64,000 nt of DNA from Motacilla alba alba (lineage: Eukaryota > Chordata > Aves > Passeriformes > Motacillidae). The notes under the pieces were generated by a model. The model did not search any database and was not told the origin of the DNA. It was given only the letters and a program-made list of their open reading frames with translations. The stretch is taken from contig NC_052032.1 of the NCBI RefSeq assembly GCF_015832195.1, positions 8,562,618 to 8,626,617 on the forward strand, given 5' to 3'. Below, piece by piece: positions 46,111 to 59,229 of this stretch (positions within the stretch are counted from its first letter, which is position 1; every line of letters begins with the position of its first letter). The translations under genes were made by a program, and so were the position numbers.

Positions 46111-48548
46111 GCCTCCAAAAGTAGGCTCGGGCTGGGTTGTTTTTTGGGGTTTTTTTTAAGAGAAAAAGTTAACTTTAAAGAAGTTCTTAGTTGCTGGCTG
46201 TGAATAACCACTTCTCTCTTGGCTGCAGATGCCTTGTGAGCGTGTGTGAGTTATTTTTGCAGGAGCACAAGGTGTGTGCTCTGGGTGTGTTAAAGCTCTT
46301 GTCCCGTGCAGGGCGATGGGAGCAGATATTGGAGGTACAGCCACACTGAAGGAGGTGCAACTTCCCAAGTTACCTGATAGCAACTCACAGAATCCCGGTT
46401 TTTCACTTTGTTTGAATATCTCTTGACGAGGAGCTTTGCTTGCAAGCTTCTTAAACAAAGCAGAGCCAAGAGCACAAGATAGCAGACGCAGGAAAGCTTG
46501 GCACTGCCCTTTGGCGCCTGCGTGAAATGCACCATTTTGGCTGCTGGCCACATCTCTGCTCGGCCTGGCACTTAACAAAGTTTGGCCATAAAGCCCCTTT
46601 GTGCTGCCCCCACAAATCCAATTAGAAAGTGGAGTGAAATTAATAGTGTACGAGGGGGATGCTGCTCCAGAGGACGAGTGTCCCGGCACTTGTGGCAGGA
46701 CAGAGCTCGTGGAGCCAACTCTGATAACTCCAAGCCCAGGTTATCAGCCCTGCCATGGAAAGGAAACCGTCAGTGCGAGACCGGGAGCTTTCTCTGCTCT
46801 TTATTATTTTACAGGGATAGTTTGTAAAGCTCCAGGTGCCTTATCTTGCTTGTCCCTTTGCCAGGTGGTGCAGGGCACACAGGGTGTGAGTGGAGGGACC
46901 AAGCATTGGATTGGAGGGCTTGGGACAGAAGCACCCTGATTAGGCTCCTTTGGAGCTGCTTTCCATCTTGGCAGGGTTATCCGGGTCTTTCAGGGCAGGC
47001 AGAGCAGCAGCAGTTTGTGGGTCTTGCACAGACCCCAGCTGAAGGCTCTGGGTGCTTTTGTCCCAGAGCTGGAGCTTTAAAAGGTCCAGGCTGGATTTGG
47101 TGGCTGCTGCAGGGCTTGGTGGGAGGTTCCGTGGTGCTGGGGAGCTGTGGCATTCCAGAAAAGGCACTTGGACTAAAGGCACTTAGCCTTGGACTAAGGC
47201 ATTTTCCCAGACTAAATGAGGTTTTTCCAAGAGGTCGTTTTTGACTTCTAGTGATAGCTCCTAATTAGACTGTTGGATAACCCTGGTTTTGACTGGCATC
47301 CCTGCAAATGAGTCGGGCTGATTTTAGCTCCCTGTGCCATGTGACATTTATTCCCAGGACCTCCCTTGCTCTGCTAGTTAAAAGCAGATGGCATTGAAAG
47401 AGGGCTGAGCTTCCAGCCCTGCTCCACCAGCCTCTCACCATCAAAGCCAGAGGAGCCGTGCCTGGGTTCTCCTCTTGCTCAGAGAAGCGAAAGAGATGGT
47501 GGAGGGAGGGAATAAGTTAAATTAATCACTGGGCTTGTGCTGAAAAGGGGGAAAAGTCGGTTTGCTAAAGTACTTCCTCTGTTTATGAATCAGCACGGCG
47601 TTGTCGTTCAGCCAGGGCAGTGGCTCCTGAGCCGGTGCCCGTTGCCACCACCAGCTTCCACGGGCAGCGGGCCAGAAACATGGGAAGAAACATTCTGAGG
47701 GGACCGTAGCGGGAAGAGGTGATTATTTTAGCTCAAAACTCTTTCAGGAGACAACCAGGAAGGCAGAGGAGTGATGTGAGCCCCGCGAGTTTCTGTGCCC
47801 TTCAAGTTATTCAACTGCTCAGTCATTGTTATCTCATTGTAAAGGGCGGAAGTTTCCTTCTGGTTTGGTTTTTCTCATGTGCTTTAACCCAACGTTATTT
47901 CCATGAAATAATAACAAAGAAAAAATGCAGTCTCGGTGCTGGAGAGGAAGAGGGTGGAGTGTTGAACAATCAACCAGAGGAAGCTCTTAAAAGGAGTAGA
48001 CGAGCAGTGATTCAGCCATGTTGAGAACTCTTGTTGGCCCTTTCGAGTCTGAGCTCATTCTCGGAAAGAACAAGGTGGAAATGGGTAAGAGGGGAGATTA
48101 AAAATACCAAAGTGTCACCTGTTGCGGATTCCAGTGGAATAGAAACTGAAGCCCAGCTGCTGAGGTCATTGGGACAGCAGTGGGGGTTTTAGCTCTTGTC
48201 TGAGAGAGTCTGTTCGTGTCTCTGCTCTCTGCAAGGTGTCTCGATGGTTATCAGTTGTCTCAGGTGGTCCCACTCACTTCTGCTCTGTGTCCTTGGGATT
48301 TTACTGCTCGGGCTGAGGTTTTTTTGCTTGGTTTTTCTCATGGCTTGGGTACCTGTGGTGGCCAGAGGGTTGTCCAGTGTGACGAGCATGGCAAGTGTTT
48401 GAGGAGGAGATATCTCAGCAGGTCCCACAGCACAGAGGTGAGCAGGAGAGATGGGGTGATGCAGAGGGGATCAGGAGCTCACAGTGGTGTTCATCACCTC
48501 ACGTTAGTGGTGCTGTTCCCCACCAGGCCCTCGAAGATGTGTGCTCAC

Positions 48549-48620
48549 AGAACAGTTTGGGTCAGAAAGGACCTTTAAAGGTCCTCTGCAGTGAGCAGGA
48601 GCATCTTCAGTTTCCACGGT
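48549..48620 (-). mobile_element. CR1 LINE 3'-tail fragment
   Basis: The stretch reads AGTTTGGGTCAGAAAGGACC then TTTAAAGGTC and a CAGTGAGCAGGAGCATCTTC-like segment. This is the reverse-complement pattern of avian CR1 3' untranslated tails. It is short and diverged, so it is an old insertion. Confidence 0.6.
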
Positions 48621-50194
48621 CTCGTGGTGTGAAGCAGTGCACGGGGCTCTGCTCCCTGGGGCTGGAGGTCACTCACTCCGTGGTATGGGCTATGTTTTAT
48701 TCCACCAAAATCTCTTCCATCTCAACACCTGACTCGCTGTCTTCCTTCCTGCTGGCAGCCACAGCGCGTCCATTTGTTCCAGCTGATACCTCACACCTGG
48801 CCTCACCTCCCCGGCCATTATGGTTTATTGTATGTAGCATGAGGGTGACACGTATAAGTCACTGCTAGACCAGGCTATTCACCAATTAAGGGCTCGGACA
48901 ACATAATCAGGAGGCAGTTAGCAAGTTTTAAAATAACATTGTTTGGAAATTAACCTGCTTTTTCCAGGCCTGGAGGTGTGGTGACCCTTGTTTTGCTCGT
49001 GTTGGTCAGTGTCCCAAGCAGTGGTGGCGTGTGTACATGAGTGGAATGTGAATTTTATAGAGCATCAGCGTGTTTAACGAGGGAGTAGCCCCAGGGTGCA
49101 CTTAGGGAGAGCTGGTGAGCTCTGGATCTGGATGGAGACTTCTCTGTGGTTAACGTGCTGCCAGGTGAAGGTTTTGCACCATGGTGATGGGGCTGCAGAG
49201 TGGAAGAGCCTCTGGGTTATAACTTAAACCCCCCTGGGAAAGCAGACCTGCTGTGGGGTCTTGGTTGGGTCCTGCCTTCTTCCCATAGCCAAGAAGGTAT
49301 TCAGGGTCCCCTGCTGCACTCAGGGCTGTGTGCAGGCATCCTTGAGGACCTGCCAGGCTCCTTCTGCTGCCTGGGATGGGGCAGCACCAAGGGGCACTCG
49401 GGCTGCTCACTCACCACTCCCCAAGCTGGGCTTTTCCTGCAGCTCTGCTCTGTGTTCAGAGCTGGAAAGATCAGCAGTCTGGAGAAGTGATGGTTTGGGA
49501 TGATTCCAGCTTCTTCCCAAATGGTGTTTTCATCTCACTACATGCCCCTGGCACAAGGTGCTGAGCCCCATGCCTGAAGGGTGCTGCTGCATCCCCCCAT
49601 CCCAGCAGCTGTGCCCAAATCCCATCAGTCCCTGGTGCTGCCTGGCTGCAGGGTGCCCTCATGAGCCTGGCTTTGCAGCCAGAGTTCTGGAATAAGGACA
49701 GAAATCTGCTCTGGTGTCAAGGGGAAATGCCAGGTTCTTGATTTCTTTGGGTCTCTGAGTGTGGAGGCGCCCAGGAGCAGGGAGGTGTGAGGGTCAGGCC
49801 CTGCTGACTGGACTTTATAGCAGAGCTCCTGTGTGTGATGTTGGGAGGTCTTTGCAGCACCCTGCTGGTCCCAGTGACACCAGACCATGGCAGCTCCCCA
49901 GGTCAGTTAGAGATGCCCACCTGGGAGCTCCCCAGGGTTTATTTAACACCTGGGTTGTGCTGTAGAGCAGCTCAGTGCTGCTTCCAGCTGAGCATCTGGC
50001 CAGGTGTGATGGTGCCTGTTCACACCTGGACACCCACATCTGGACTCTGCCTTCCTCTCGTGCACATCTGGTGGGTCAGGTCCTCTCCTGTCACCTCCTC
50101 GTGCTGGCAGGTCCCCCATGGGCAGGTCTGTGGTACAGGGTGGTTAAAAGGGTTTCCACGTATCTCAAACAATTTGGTGGTGGTTAAAAGGGTG

Positions 50195-50400
50195 ACCATG
50201 GAACTGTGGAATAGTTTGGGTTGGAAAGGACCTTGTTCCACTCCCTGCCATGGGCTGGGACACCTTCCACTGGCCCAGGCTGCTCCAAACCCTGTCCAAC
50301 CTGGCCTGGGACGCTTCCAAGGATCCAGGGGCAGCCACAGCTGCTCTGGGGACCCCGATGGTGCTGGAGGTTCCCATTGGAAAATGCAGTGCTTGTTGTG
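50195..50400 (-). mobile_element. CR1 LINE 3'-end fragment in intron 2
   Basis: Begins TGGAATAGTTTGGGTTGGAA and AGGACC, then CTGCCATGGGCTGGGACACC and CCAGGCTGCTCCAAACC. This is the standard antisense order of an avian CR1 3' end. 5'-truncated copies of about 200 bp are the usual form of this LINE in birds. Confidence 0.85.
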
Positions 50401-50486
50401 AGAGATGCAGGAATAAAACCTCTGTAAGGTGTTGGGGATGGGGGTGAGATGTTTGGCTGGGCTGTATGGGGAGCTCTGCCCCCAGA

Positions 50487-50700
50487 AAGAATATTTTCAG
50501 TTGGAAGGAACCTACCATGATCAGCCTACCACATGCAGCAGAGTTCATGCTGTGCTTAAAGCCAGCCATACCCAAAATCAGTTCTGTTGGGCATCCCAGA
50601 ACACCCTGATCTGGACAGGACCCACAAAGATCACTGAGTCCAACTCTTGGCCCTGCACAGAACAACCCCAAAAATCCCAGTGTGTGCCATGGGAGCAGGA
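50487..50700 (-). mobile_element. Second CR1 LINE 3'-end fragment in intron 2
   Basis: Contains GGACAGGACCCACAAAGATC, GAGTCCAACTC and TTGGCCCTGCACAGAACAAC in the antisense order of a CR1 tail. It is a different CR1 subfamily from the copy 90 bp upstream and lies in the same orientation. The two are separate insertions or a nested pair, not a duplication. Confidence 0.75.
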
Positions 50701-50744
50701 TGCTGGTGAGCTCAGGGTGTGCCTCCCTCACACAGCAGTAATTA

Positions 50745-51075
50745 ATGTCTGCTTTAAGCTCTCACCCGTCACGTCCTCCCCTTCCCCCCATGGCAGCCTG
50801 GAGTTAATATTGGAAAAGCCAGTTAAACAGTTAATGTTTAGGCCATGGTTATTAGGCTCTTGCACATTTCCAGCAAAGGGAGCCGAGTCGCATTTTAATG
50901 GGAAACTTTCATGCTCAGTCAAGTTGCAAAAATTTATTTGCGCCGAAGTAATTTTCTTTTAACAAGTTTTCACCCTAATTCCCTTCCCCAAAACCTGGAT
51001 TTAATGGTATTTATATGGGAAATGGATTTATTAAGTTTTAATGATGCTATAACGTTGCCCTTATTTAATAGAAGG
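50745..51075. promoter_or_regulatory. Candidate conserved noncoding element, intron 2
   Basis: A 330-bp AT-rich island with no repeat signature follows the CR1 pair. It has many homeodomain-type cores (TTAATG, TAATTT, TTTAATGG) and TTTATT/TATTTATATG stretches. The sharp drop in GC against both flanks is the only direct evidence. Confidence 0.3.
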
Positions 51076-52003
51076 GGCACCCTGCAGGCAAGTGGCCTGG
51101 TGGTGGTGGGCTGGCAGGGCTGGGTGCCACAGGGGCACCCAGGGGTGGGGGACCTGTGGCTTTGGGCTTGATTTAAGGCCACCATGGCTGAGAGTGGCAG
51201 TGCCAGCTTTGTTCTACCCCCTGGGCTGTTGTCAGGCCCGAGTTTGGCATCCTGCTGCCAGTTCCTCCTCGTCCCCTGTGTTGTGATGTGATGCTACCTG
51301 TGCCTGTCACACCTGTCCCCAAGAGGAGCATGGCAAGGAGCCCTTGGCCCTGTGGCTTTTGGCTTTGTCAGCGGGGTGATGGGGACCTCAAGGGCCACAC
51401 ACACTCCCTGCTGGCATCACTGCCGGGGGATGGAGCATTTGTGAGTGTCCCGTGGTTTATTTCAGGAATTTTCTGCTGTCAGTGAGCAGCCATGGAGGAG
51501 AGCATGTCCCCAGCGCTCCCGGCCTGCTGGAGCATCCCTGCTTGATGAGACCCTCCCAAAGGCTCTCCTGGCTGGTTAACCCATGGGCTGGCTCCTCTGG
51601 AGCAGGTGGAGGAATGTGCCTGTCCTCTGGGATGCTTTGGGGCGGGCTGGGAGAGTGACCCCACGGGGGAGCAGCAGGGACGGGGAGGGGCTGTCCCCGG
51701 CCCCCAGCCCCTATTAAAATGTTAGACACAGACCTGCAAGTCAAAAGGCAGGGCGACAGACGGCCCTTTCACAGGGCCTGCTGCTCCCCACAAAAGGGGG
51801 GTTTCCAGGGGAGGGGGGCAGGAATGCGGGCTGCGGCCGGAGGGCAGAGCCGCCACCATTGTCCCTGCTCCCTCGGCGAGGGCGTCATGTTGACACAGGG
51901 ATTTCTGCCGGCAAAAGGTGTCGGAGGCAGAGGCTTCCCTCCCTCTCTCGCCGTCTCCTTGGTTAAACTCGGCAGCAGCAGAAATCCCGGGATGCAGATC
52001 CCA

Positions 52004-52456
52004 GAGCTAGTACCCCGGGATGGAGATCCCAGGAGCTGATACCCCGGATAACAGATCCCCTGATACCCCGGATAACAGATCCCAGAGCTGATACCCCAGA
52101 TAACAGATCCCAGAGCTGATACCCCAGGATGGAGATCCCAGGAGCTGATACCCCGGATAACAGATCCCAGAGCTGATACCCCAGGATGCTGATACCCCAG
52201 GATGCAGATCCCAGAGCTGATACCCCGGATAACAGATCCCAGGAGCTGATACCCCAGATAACAGATCCCAGAGCTGATACCCCGGGATGCTGATACCCCA
52301 GGATGCAGATCCCAGAGCTGATACCCCGGATAATAGATCCCAGGAGCTGATACCCCAGATAACAGATCCCAGAGCTGATACCCCGGGATGCTGATACCCC
52401 AGATAACAGATCCCAGAGCTGATACCCCTGATAACAGATCCCAGGAGCTGATACCC
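52004..52456. repeat. Minisatellite, about 28-bp units, intron 2
   Basis: About 16 head-to-tail units built from CAGATCCCAGAGCTGATACC and CCGGATAA, with shorter variants carrying GGATGCTGATACCCC. Unit length alternates between about 15-16 and 27-30 bp and the variants form a higher-order pattern. On the reverse strand it reads as a periodic GISSGICYPGYQ-like peptide, which is a by-product of periodicity. Confidence 0.95.
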
Positions 52457-53569
52457 ATCCGCTCTCAGGTCCTTAAGCACATGGTTTCCAAGTGGGCAAG
52501 AGTTTTGTTGCTGATAACTCTTTCTGGGAGTTTTGCTTGCAAAGGGAGACCAGCAGCTCCATGGCTGTGAGGTTGAGGGGAGCTGGATCATCCCTGTCTG
52601 GCCATTGCCACCTCTGCCCACTCCCCATCCCACTGAAGCATCCGCAGCAGGAATTTCTTTGGCTTTCTGTTGGCTTTGTGCCACGGGGCACCCGTGTGCT
52701 CTGCAAAACCCCCCCTCTCCTCCTTGTTTATAAATATCAGGGCTAAATTTAGCTTGTTTAAACTTTTGGTGGCTGTTCAGATCCTAATCGTAGGTTTGAA
52801 GTTCAGGATTAGACGAGTGGGATGGTGGGGTCACGAGTGGGAGTTTTCCATATTTGGCTCTGGGGCAGCACGGTGTTTAGCCAGAACTTGGTTTGAGGGG
52901 GAAAGGGGAAAAAGGAGGGAGTCCATCATCACTGAGATGGTGACGCTGGGGCTGTGTGTGTGCCAGAGCTCTGGGAGCACAGCAGAGTGAATTCTGCCTG
53001 CATGGGCAGCAAGTGCTGGCTCCGGAGCGGGGGAAAACCAGAAGTTACCCCAAAAGGGGTGGTGAGGAAAGAGTGACCTCAGGCAGTGCTGGGCTGGCAG
53101 GCAGCCTGTGGAGGTAGAAATTCTTCATCTCCCCCAAATTCTGACTTTTTCTTCTGCTGGCTTAAAGAATGAAACATTTTTAGAGGGCAGAAGCAGGGAG
53201 CAGTTGCAGGGGGTGTTCTCAGATTCAACAGGGGCCAGGTGCTGTTCCAGTGTCTGATGGGCACTGTGGCTGCCCGCTGGGGGACCTGCCCCAGGAATGT
53301 CACACAGGTGGGTGACAGGACCACGTGCCAGCCCCAGCCTAGGCTGTGTTCCCTGGGGATGCTGTGCTGGAAGCACATCCTTCGTGGTCACCCCATAAAT
53401 GGGCTCCTGCAGGAGAAGGAGCGGGGGCCAGGGTGAGCAGAGTGAGCTGGGCTCCCACAAACAATGGGGCTGTGCAGCTTCACACCAGCAGAGGATATAA
53501 AAAACATCCACTGGGGAAAACAAATATTTCATAGCAGCCATTGTTGAGGGTGGGAATGAGGCGAGTTTT

Positions 53570-53795
53570 GTCTTGGGCTCTTCCTTCGGACATCTTTCAT
53601 GTTTGTTGTGAATGAAGCTCCATTGAAAGGCAGCTCCTTCCCAGGTAGCCAGTTACCACCCTGAATAGCCTGGCCACTCTGCTTAGTAATGGGATTATAT
53701 TGTTTTTCATTACAATGGGAACTTTGATTCCCAAACTGTCCTGACTAATGTCTGCTTAAGAAACAAAGCCATTTTTTTTTTCCTTCATAGGAGGA
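53570..53795. promoter_or_regulatory. Candidate SOX/TCF-type enhancer, intron 2
   Basis: A low-GC stretch with ATTGTT (53699-53704), ACAATGG (53712-53718) and CTTTGAT (53722-53728) within 30 bp, followed by AAACAAAG near 53760. The first two are inverted SOX-type sites and the third resembles a TCF/LEF site. NOTCH1 arterial enhancers in mouse and fish are reported to use SOXF and ETS factors, which makes this block of interest. Orthology is untested. Confidence 0.3.
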
Positions 53796-53945
53796 ACAGG
53801 GCTCTAGCATGTTTTTTTTCCCCTCTCCTGTCCACGAGTATATCCAGCTTTGGGAATTCCTTTAGTTTCTCTCCAGATGAAAGTCTGGATCTTTAAATCT
53901 CAATTAGATGACTTGGGCTAGGTCAAAAATGAAATGGAACAAGAG

Positions 53946-53962
53946 AAAAAAAAAAAAAAAAC
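53946..53962. repeat. Poly-A tract
   Basis: About 17 A residues in an AT-rich part of intron 2, possibly the tail of an old retroposed sequence, although no recognisable body is attached. Confidence 0.8.
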
Positions 53963-56900
53963 ACATCAAAGACTTGGGATTGCAGTTTGCTTTTTTAATT
54001 AAACAAGAATGGAGATCTGCTCTTGCTTTATTAACCTGATGTCACTTGGAGTAACCTGCTGCTTTGCCAACCACCTCCCTGTGTGAAACTCTGCTTTTTT
54101 CCCAGGCTGGTGTCCCAGAGTGTTTAATAAAGCAGAACCTGGATGAGACTTCTTAAAAAACCACCACTTAGGTCTTGAGCTGGGTTTTGGTCCTGGGAGC
54201 TCTGTCGTGGCTGCTGGAGGTTTCTGTGGGGCTGTGCTGGCACCGGGGCAGCTTTAGGGTGCATCAGCCAGTCGGGGTGCCCCACATGGGTGAGGGCAGC
54301 TCTGCCTTCATGCCTTGGCTCTCCTGGGAGCTGTGGTGAAGCCTTTGGTTTGTTAACAGCCACACGTGCCAGGAGCCCCCGAGCCAAGCTGCAGGTGAGG
54401 TGTGGAGCCAGAGGTGGCTCAAGCAGCCCCCCAGCCCCTGGCTGCCAGGGAACGGGGAGCACCCACAGCCCCGTGTGCTCCAGGGAGGTCAGGGCAGCAC
54501 CCAAAAGTATTCCTCATCTCCCTGCACCCGTTTCCTTCCGTGTGCTGCTGGTGAGGAGGCTGGGGCAGAGAGCAGGGTCCTGAGCTCTGACTCCCCAGCA
54601 GGATTGTTCTGCAGACCTCCCTGCCTTCCCCTGGCTCCAGAGTGTGCTCCTGTGTCAGCAGGAGGTTCCCGAGGCAGGAAGCCATCCTGGAGACCACAGT
54701 GTGCACCTGTTGCTCCGTGCATCACGGGAGGGATTCTTGGGGAGGCAGTGGAGCGAGAATGAATGGAACGAGCTGGAGTAAGAAGCAGGTTTCTTCTCTC
54801 AGGGAGACATATCCCCAAGCACTGGCCTTTTCTCTGGTCAGGTAGGAGCCAGGGGAGCTCAGGCTTCCCTGGGCTGGCAGCGAGCAAACGTGTCTTACGG
54901 GAAAGGGTGTAACTCCAGGAGAAAGCCGGGGTGTCGCTCCCAGGCTGTGCCAGGCAGGGAGCCACTGGCACAACTGGAAAGGTGACTCCTGTGTGTGGCA
55001 GCCTGCTGGAAAGCAGGCTCCCAGCTGCTGGGGCACAGGGGAAGGTGTGGGGCAGGAGGCTGTGGTTCCCACTGTCGGCCCGGGGGTGACGGTTACCCCG
55101 AGAGCTGCAGGGCCGTGTCACTGCTCTGCACCTGGGAGCAGCCTGCACTGCCTCTGGGCCCTTGTGCAGCTGAGGGAGGCTCTCCTAGGGTTGGTTCTCC
55201 TTCCCTCAGCTGTTGCCAGCAAACATGTGAAATCTGAGCGTCCTGCTCACGTTCGGCCACTCGCTTCGCTCCATGGGGTCCCGACCACGCTGGCACAGCC
55301 ACCCACAGGTCACACAGCACATTTGCTGCTGCACGGGGCTCTGGGGGCGTGAAGGTCCCAAGCGGGGGACCCTCTGCACCACTCAAGGTCACAGTTGTGC
55401 TCCTGAACCTTCTCTGTGCTGGGGTGGCTCTGCCTGAGACTCTGGGGCTCGTCTGAGGTGGCTGCTCTGAGCCACGGAGCAGAGAATGGCATCCCCCAGC
55501 CCAGCCTGTCAGGGTGGGGGCTTCTCCCCATGGTGGGAGACCCTACAGCCAGCACCAGGGAGTGTCCTGTTCCCATTCATTTCAAGTGCCCCCAAAATGG
55601 TGCTTCAGTAAAGACCCGAGCCTGCCCTGCTCAGCTTTCCCACGCTGCTCGTACCTTGGGGAAAACAACCACAGCCGTTTGTGCTTCCAGCAGCTGAGGG
55701 TGAGGAAGAGGTTAGGTGATAGCAGAGCAGATAAGAGGCAGCCTGGATGTGGGGCCAGGCTGGGGCTCCCCACCAGCCCCCTGTCCCCTCCTGCAGTGGG
55801 GGGCTGTCCCCTGAACCTCCCTCTCCAAAGGATGGGCATGGGGGACAGCCGTGCGTGTGCTGCAGTTCACACCTGGTTTCCACTTTGCTTGTTGGGTTTT
55901 TTGTACATTTTAAGCCCAGCGTGGGTTTTACCTCCAGCCCTGCCACGGGTCTCGGTGTCCCTTGGGAGGACACGGTGTGAGATGGTGGGTGATGCCACAT
56001 CCAGCACCCCGGGGACACGCGCTGGCCCCGGGCTGTGCTGCAGGGCTGTGCATCCTGAACTGGAACAAAGCCCCCGTGCTGCCGTGCGGGAACGCCTGGG
56101 TGTCATCTGTGCTGGCCGTGGCAGATGGCAGCTCAGCGCAGAAAGGAAAACATTAGTCTTGGGTCAGAGGTCACAGAAACATCTGCCTCGGGATGCTTTC
56201 AGTGCCCGCATTGCTGCGGAGGCACAAAACCTGTTGCTGGTGGCTCGGAGGAAAAGCCTTGTGCACCACGAGCGGGGACAGAGCCAACAAAGGGCTGGCA
56301 GCACCGGAGCCACACACGGGGAGCACCCAGAGCAGAAAGCACAGGCTGGGGGGGCTGGGATGGGCACCCCAGCTCTGGCACCTGTGCCAGAGGTGCTGGA
56401 AGCTGTGGCGGCCCAGCGAGCAGAGGCGTGGAGCAGAGCTGAGGCAGCAGTTGGCTCTGATGCTCCTGCAGCTCGTTCACGCTGTTGATTTTCTGATCTG
56501 CTGAGCTCTCCTGGAGCCCTGCTGGAATAGCTGCAGCATTGGTTGTAGCTCCTCAAGGATGTGCAGCAGACACAACAAATGCACGTGCCCGTGCTGAGCA
56601 GATCCAGATTTGGCCCAGGCTCGGTGCTGGGAGCAGAGTGGGAATTCAGGCTGCTGCTGCTGTTCCCAGGCTGTCCCCAGGGACTGCTGTCTGACCTTGG
56701 ACAAGGCCTTCTCCATCACCCTTCACACTGGCCATGAATCATGCAGATTTATGGCCGGCAGCTCAGGGCATTATTAATCCTGTCCCCCCTCACCACAGTT
56801 TGCACTCGGTGCTCATTCCAAGGGGGAAGACACATCCCAGCCTGGTGCTGTGGGAATCCAGCTCCCAGCCTCTGCCTGACCCCCAGAAACAAAAAAAAGC

Positions 56901-59082
56901 CACCGGGATGGCCAGCAGCCCCAGACACCCAGGGGGTGTAAATCAGTGTGTTCACCCCTGCGAGGAGCACCCCCGTCCACAGGGATGGGGACTGGCTGCT
57001 GTCCCTGTCCCGCCTGCTCCCGTGGTGGAGCACACCCCAGAAGTGTGGAGCTGTGAGATTGCCTGCTGGAATGGTGCTGAGAGAGGGAGGATTGTGTGTT
57101 GGAGCAGGGCTTGGCCACCACTGGGATGGGGATGGGAAATGGGATGGGGATTAGGATGGGGATGCCATCACCCTCCATCAGTGGCTAAAATGGAGCCCTT
57201 GATGCTTCCTCAGTGCATAAATGAGTCAATGGAAACAGTGAGGGAGATTCAGGGGTATTTTTAGCCATTCCTGCCTGGTTTGGGAACAGGGTGCTCATCA
57301 TGCCTGGAGTGGGACTGTGACCACACTGGCCTAACTGAGGCTGTCATGGAGGCTCCTCAGGACCCCAGGCAGCTTGGCCACATTTCACTGCCTCAAAGCT
57401 GCTTTCTAATGGCCCTCCTGAGCTGTTTTGATCCTGCAGCAGCCGCCCTGTCCTCTGCCAACACGTATATCTGTAATTAAAGCCGAGCTTTAATGTCTCC
57501 TATGCTAATTTCCGTGAGCTGCTCGGGGTTTGGTTTGGGTAGCCCTGGCTTGGGAAATGCCAAAGGAAAAACCACAGGGTGATCTTCACCTGGCTGAGCC
57601 CGCGGGGACGTCGCATCCTCCACGTCTGCTCTCCTGGAATCCCTGCCACCACCTCATGTTATTTTACAGAAAATAAAGCTCAGCTCCTTGGGCTGAGCTT
57701 TAGGAGAGGTTTTTAGTCCTTGGAGAAATAGGTGTCTGCATGGTGAGGTTGTAGCAAAGCTGGGAGTTGAACTTAGCTCTGCTGAATCCAGCCTTTCCAG
57801 ACCTGGAAAGGTTGAAAAATAACTACAACTGGGATTGCCCTGGTTCTTCACCTGGTTTTTGATCTCTTGCTTTGCATGCGAGACTTGTCTGCAGGCTTTC
57901 CTCTGCAGCCAGGACTCTCTGGATCTGCTGAGGTCGCTGGGCTTTGAAATGCAGCTCCAGTCTCTGTGAGTGAGTGAGCTCCAGGACCCGTGAAGGGGGA
58001 GAACAGTGAAATTCATCCTGTGGCTCCATCCACAGCTGGGAATGTGCTCTCCCCTGCTTGTCCCAGACCCGCTGTTGCAGAGAGAGCAGGAACAGCCCCA
58101 TTCTCTGCTGAAGCATCTGCAGAAGATGCAGGAGGGGTGTGGAACCCACCAGGTGTGAGGGAGGAGGATGTCCTGGGCACAAAGAAACCAAGCTGACTTA
58201 GAAACCATGGGAAGATTTGGGAGGTTCCCGTGCTGGGAGCTGTGTGTGCAGCGGGTGTCTGAGGTTGGGAGTTGCTGGGCACATCAGAGGGTCTGTGCTG
58301 CACAGCCCCACGTGCAATGATAGAAACTCCTCCCTGGGTTAGAGCAGTGACTGCTGGATTGGAAGGGTGCCTGTGCTGTGGTGCTTTTTTTCCTGAAGAT
58401 TTGCTGGGAATGCCCCTTTTGGGAAGAGAAATATGGAGTGTGAGTGTACCCTGGACTTGATGGCCCACCTGTGCCCATCTCAGCCCTCCCAAGCTGAACT
58501 CTTCCCTGCCATCTGCCGCACTTGTGGAGCTGATTGTGACCATAAATCAGCTCTTAAACAAATAGAAATGAATTCTAAAATAATCTACCAACTCCATGAA
58601 ACTTGAGGGGTTTCCTGAAGCACCAGCCTGGAAAGCCCCTGAGCAGCCCAGCCAGGTGTGATGCAGCCCCCAACCCGGGCACTGCCAGTGACCCCAACCC
58701 ACCCCGTGCCTTCAGGCAGGGGCTTCCCTGTCCCTCAGGGTTCTTCGCATCACTAATTAACCTCCTGGCTAATAACCCCGCCCAGCTTCAGGCTGGGATG
58801 TGCTTTGGTTTCCCATCCATGCGTTCTAACCCCCACTTGCCTGCGCTGGAATTGGAGTCAGTCCGAAAATTAATTTGGTGGGAGGGCTTTGGGCTGTGTG
58901 CCCCTCTCTCCCCGACCTCACAGCGCCGGAACCCCAATTCCAGAGAGCCCCACTGGCCTCCTGCCTCGGCCTGGGATGCCGAGCATCCCCTCTGGTCCCC
59001 CAGCATCACCGTGTCCCCCAGCATCACCGTGTCCCTCTCCCGCGGCGGCGCCGCTTCCCGCGCTGCCACCGCACCTCTTTGT

Positions 59083-59165
59083 CCAGCATCATTTTTTTTT
59101 CCCCTCTCCTTATTCCCCTTTTTTTTCCCCTCTCCTTATCCCCTTTTTTTTTCCCCTCCTTCCCC
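59083..59165. repeat. Pyrimidine tract with imperfect 25-bp repeats
   Basis: Alternating TTTTTTTT and CCCCTCTCCTTAT blocks, about three units, forming an all-pyrimidine strand. It could form triplex DNA. It lies just 5' of the intron-2 CpG island. Confidence 0.85.
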
Positions 59166-59229
59166 TCCCTCTGGAGCCTCCCGTGACGCTCCACCATCCT
59201 CGGGGTGGTGGTGGGGGATTGCTTTAGGA

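Noticed and set aside
51769..52684. Minus-strand GISSGICYPGYQ-type repeat proteins in intron 2
   Set aside because: These are periodic readings of the 28-bp minisatellite inside an intron.
16140..56856. Scattered single YGTGGGAA matches (16140, 26335, 30500, 56849)
   Set aside because: Isolated 8-mers at this density are expected by chance in 64 kb of GC-rich DNA.
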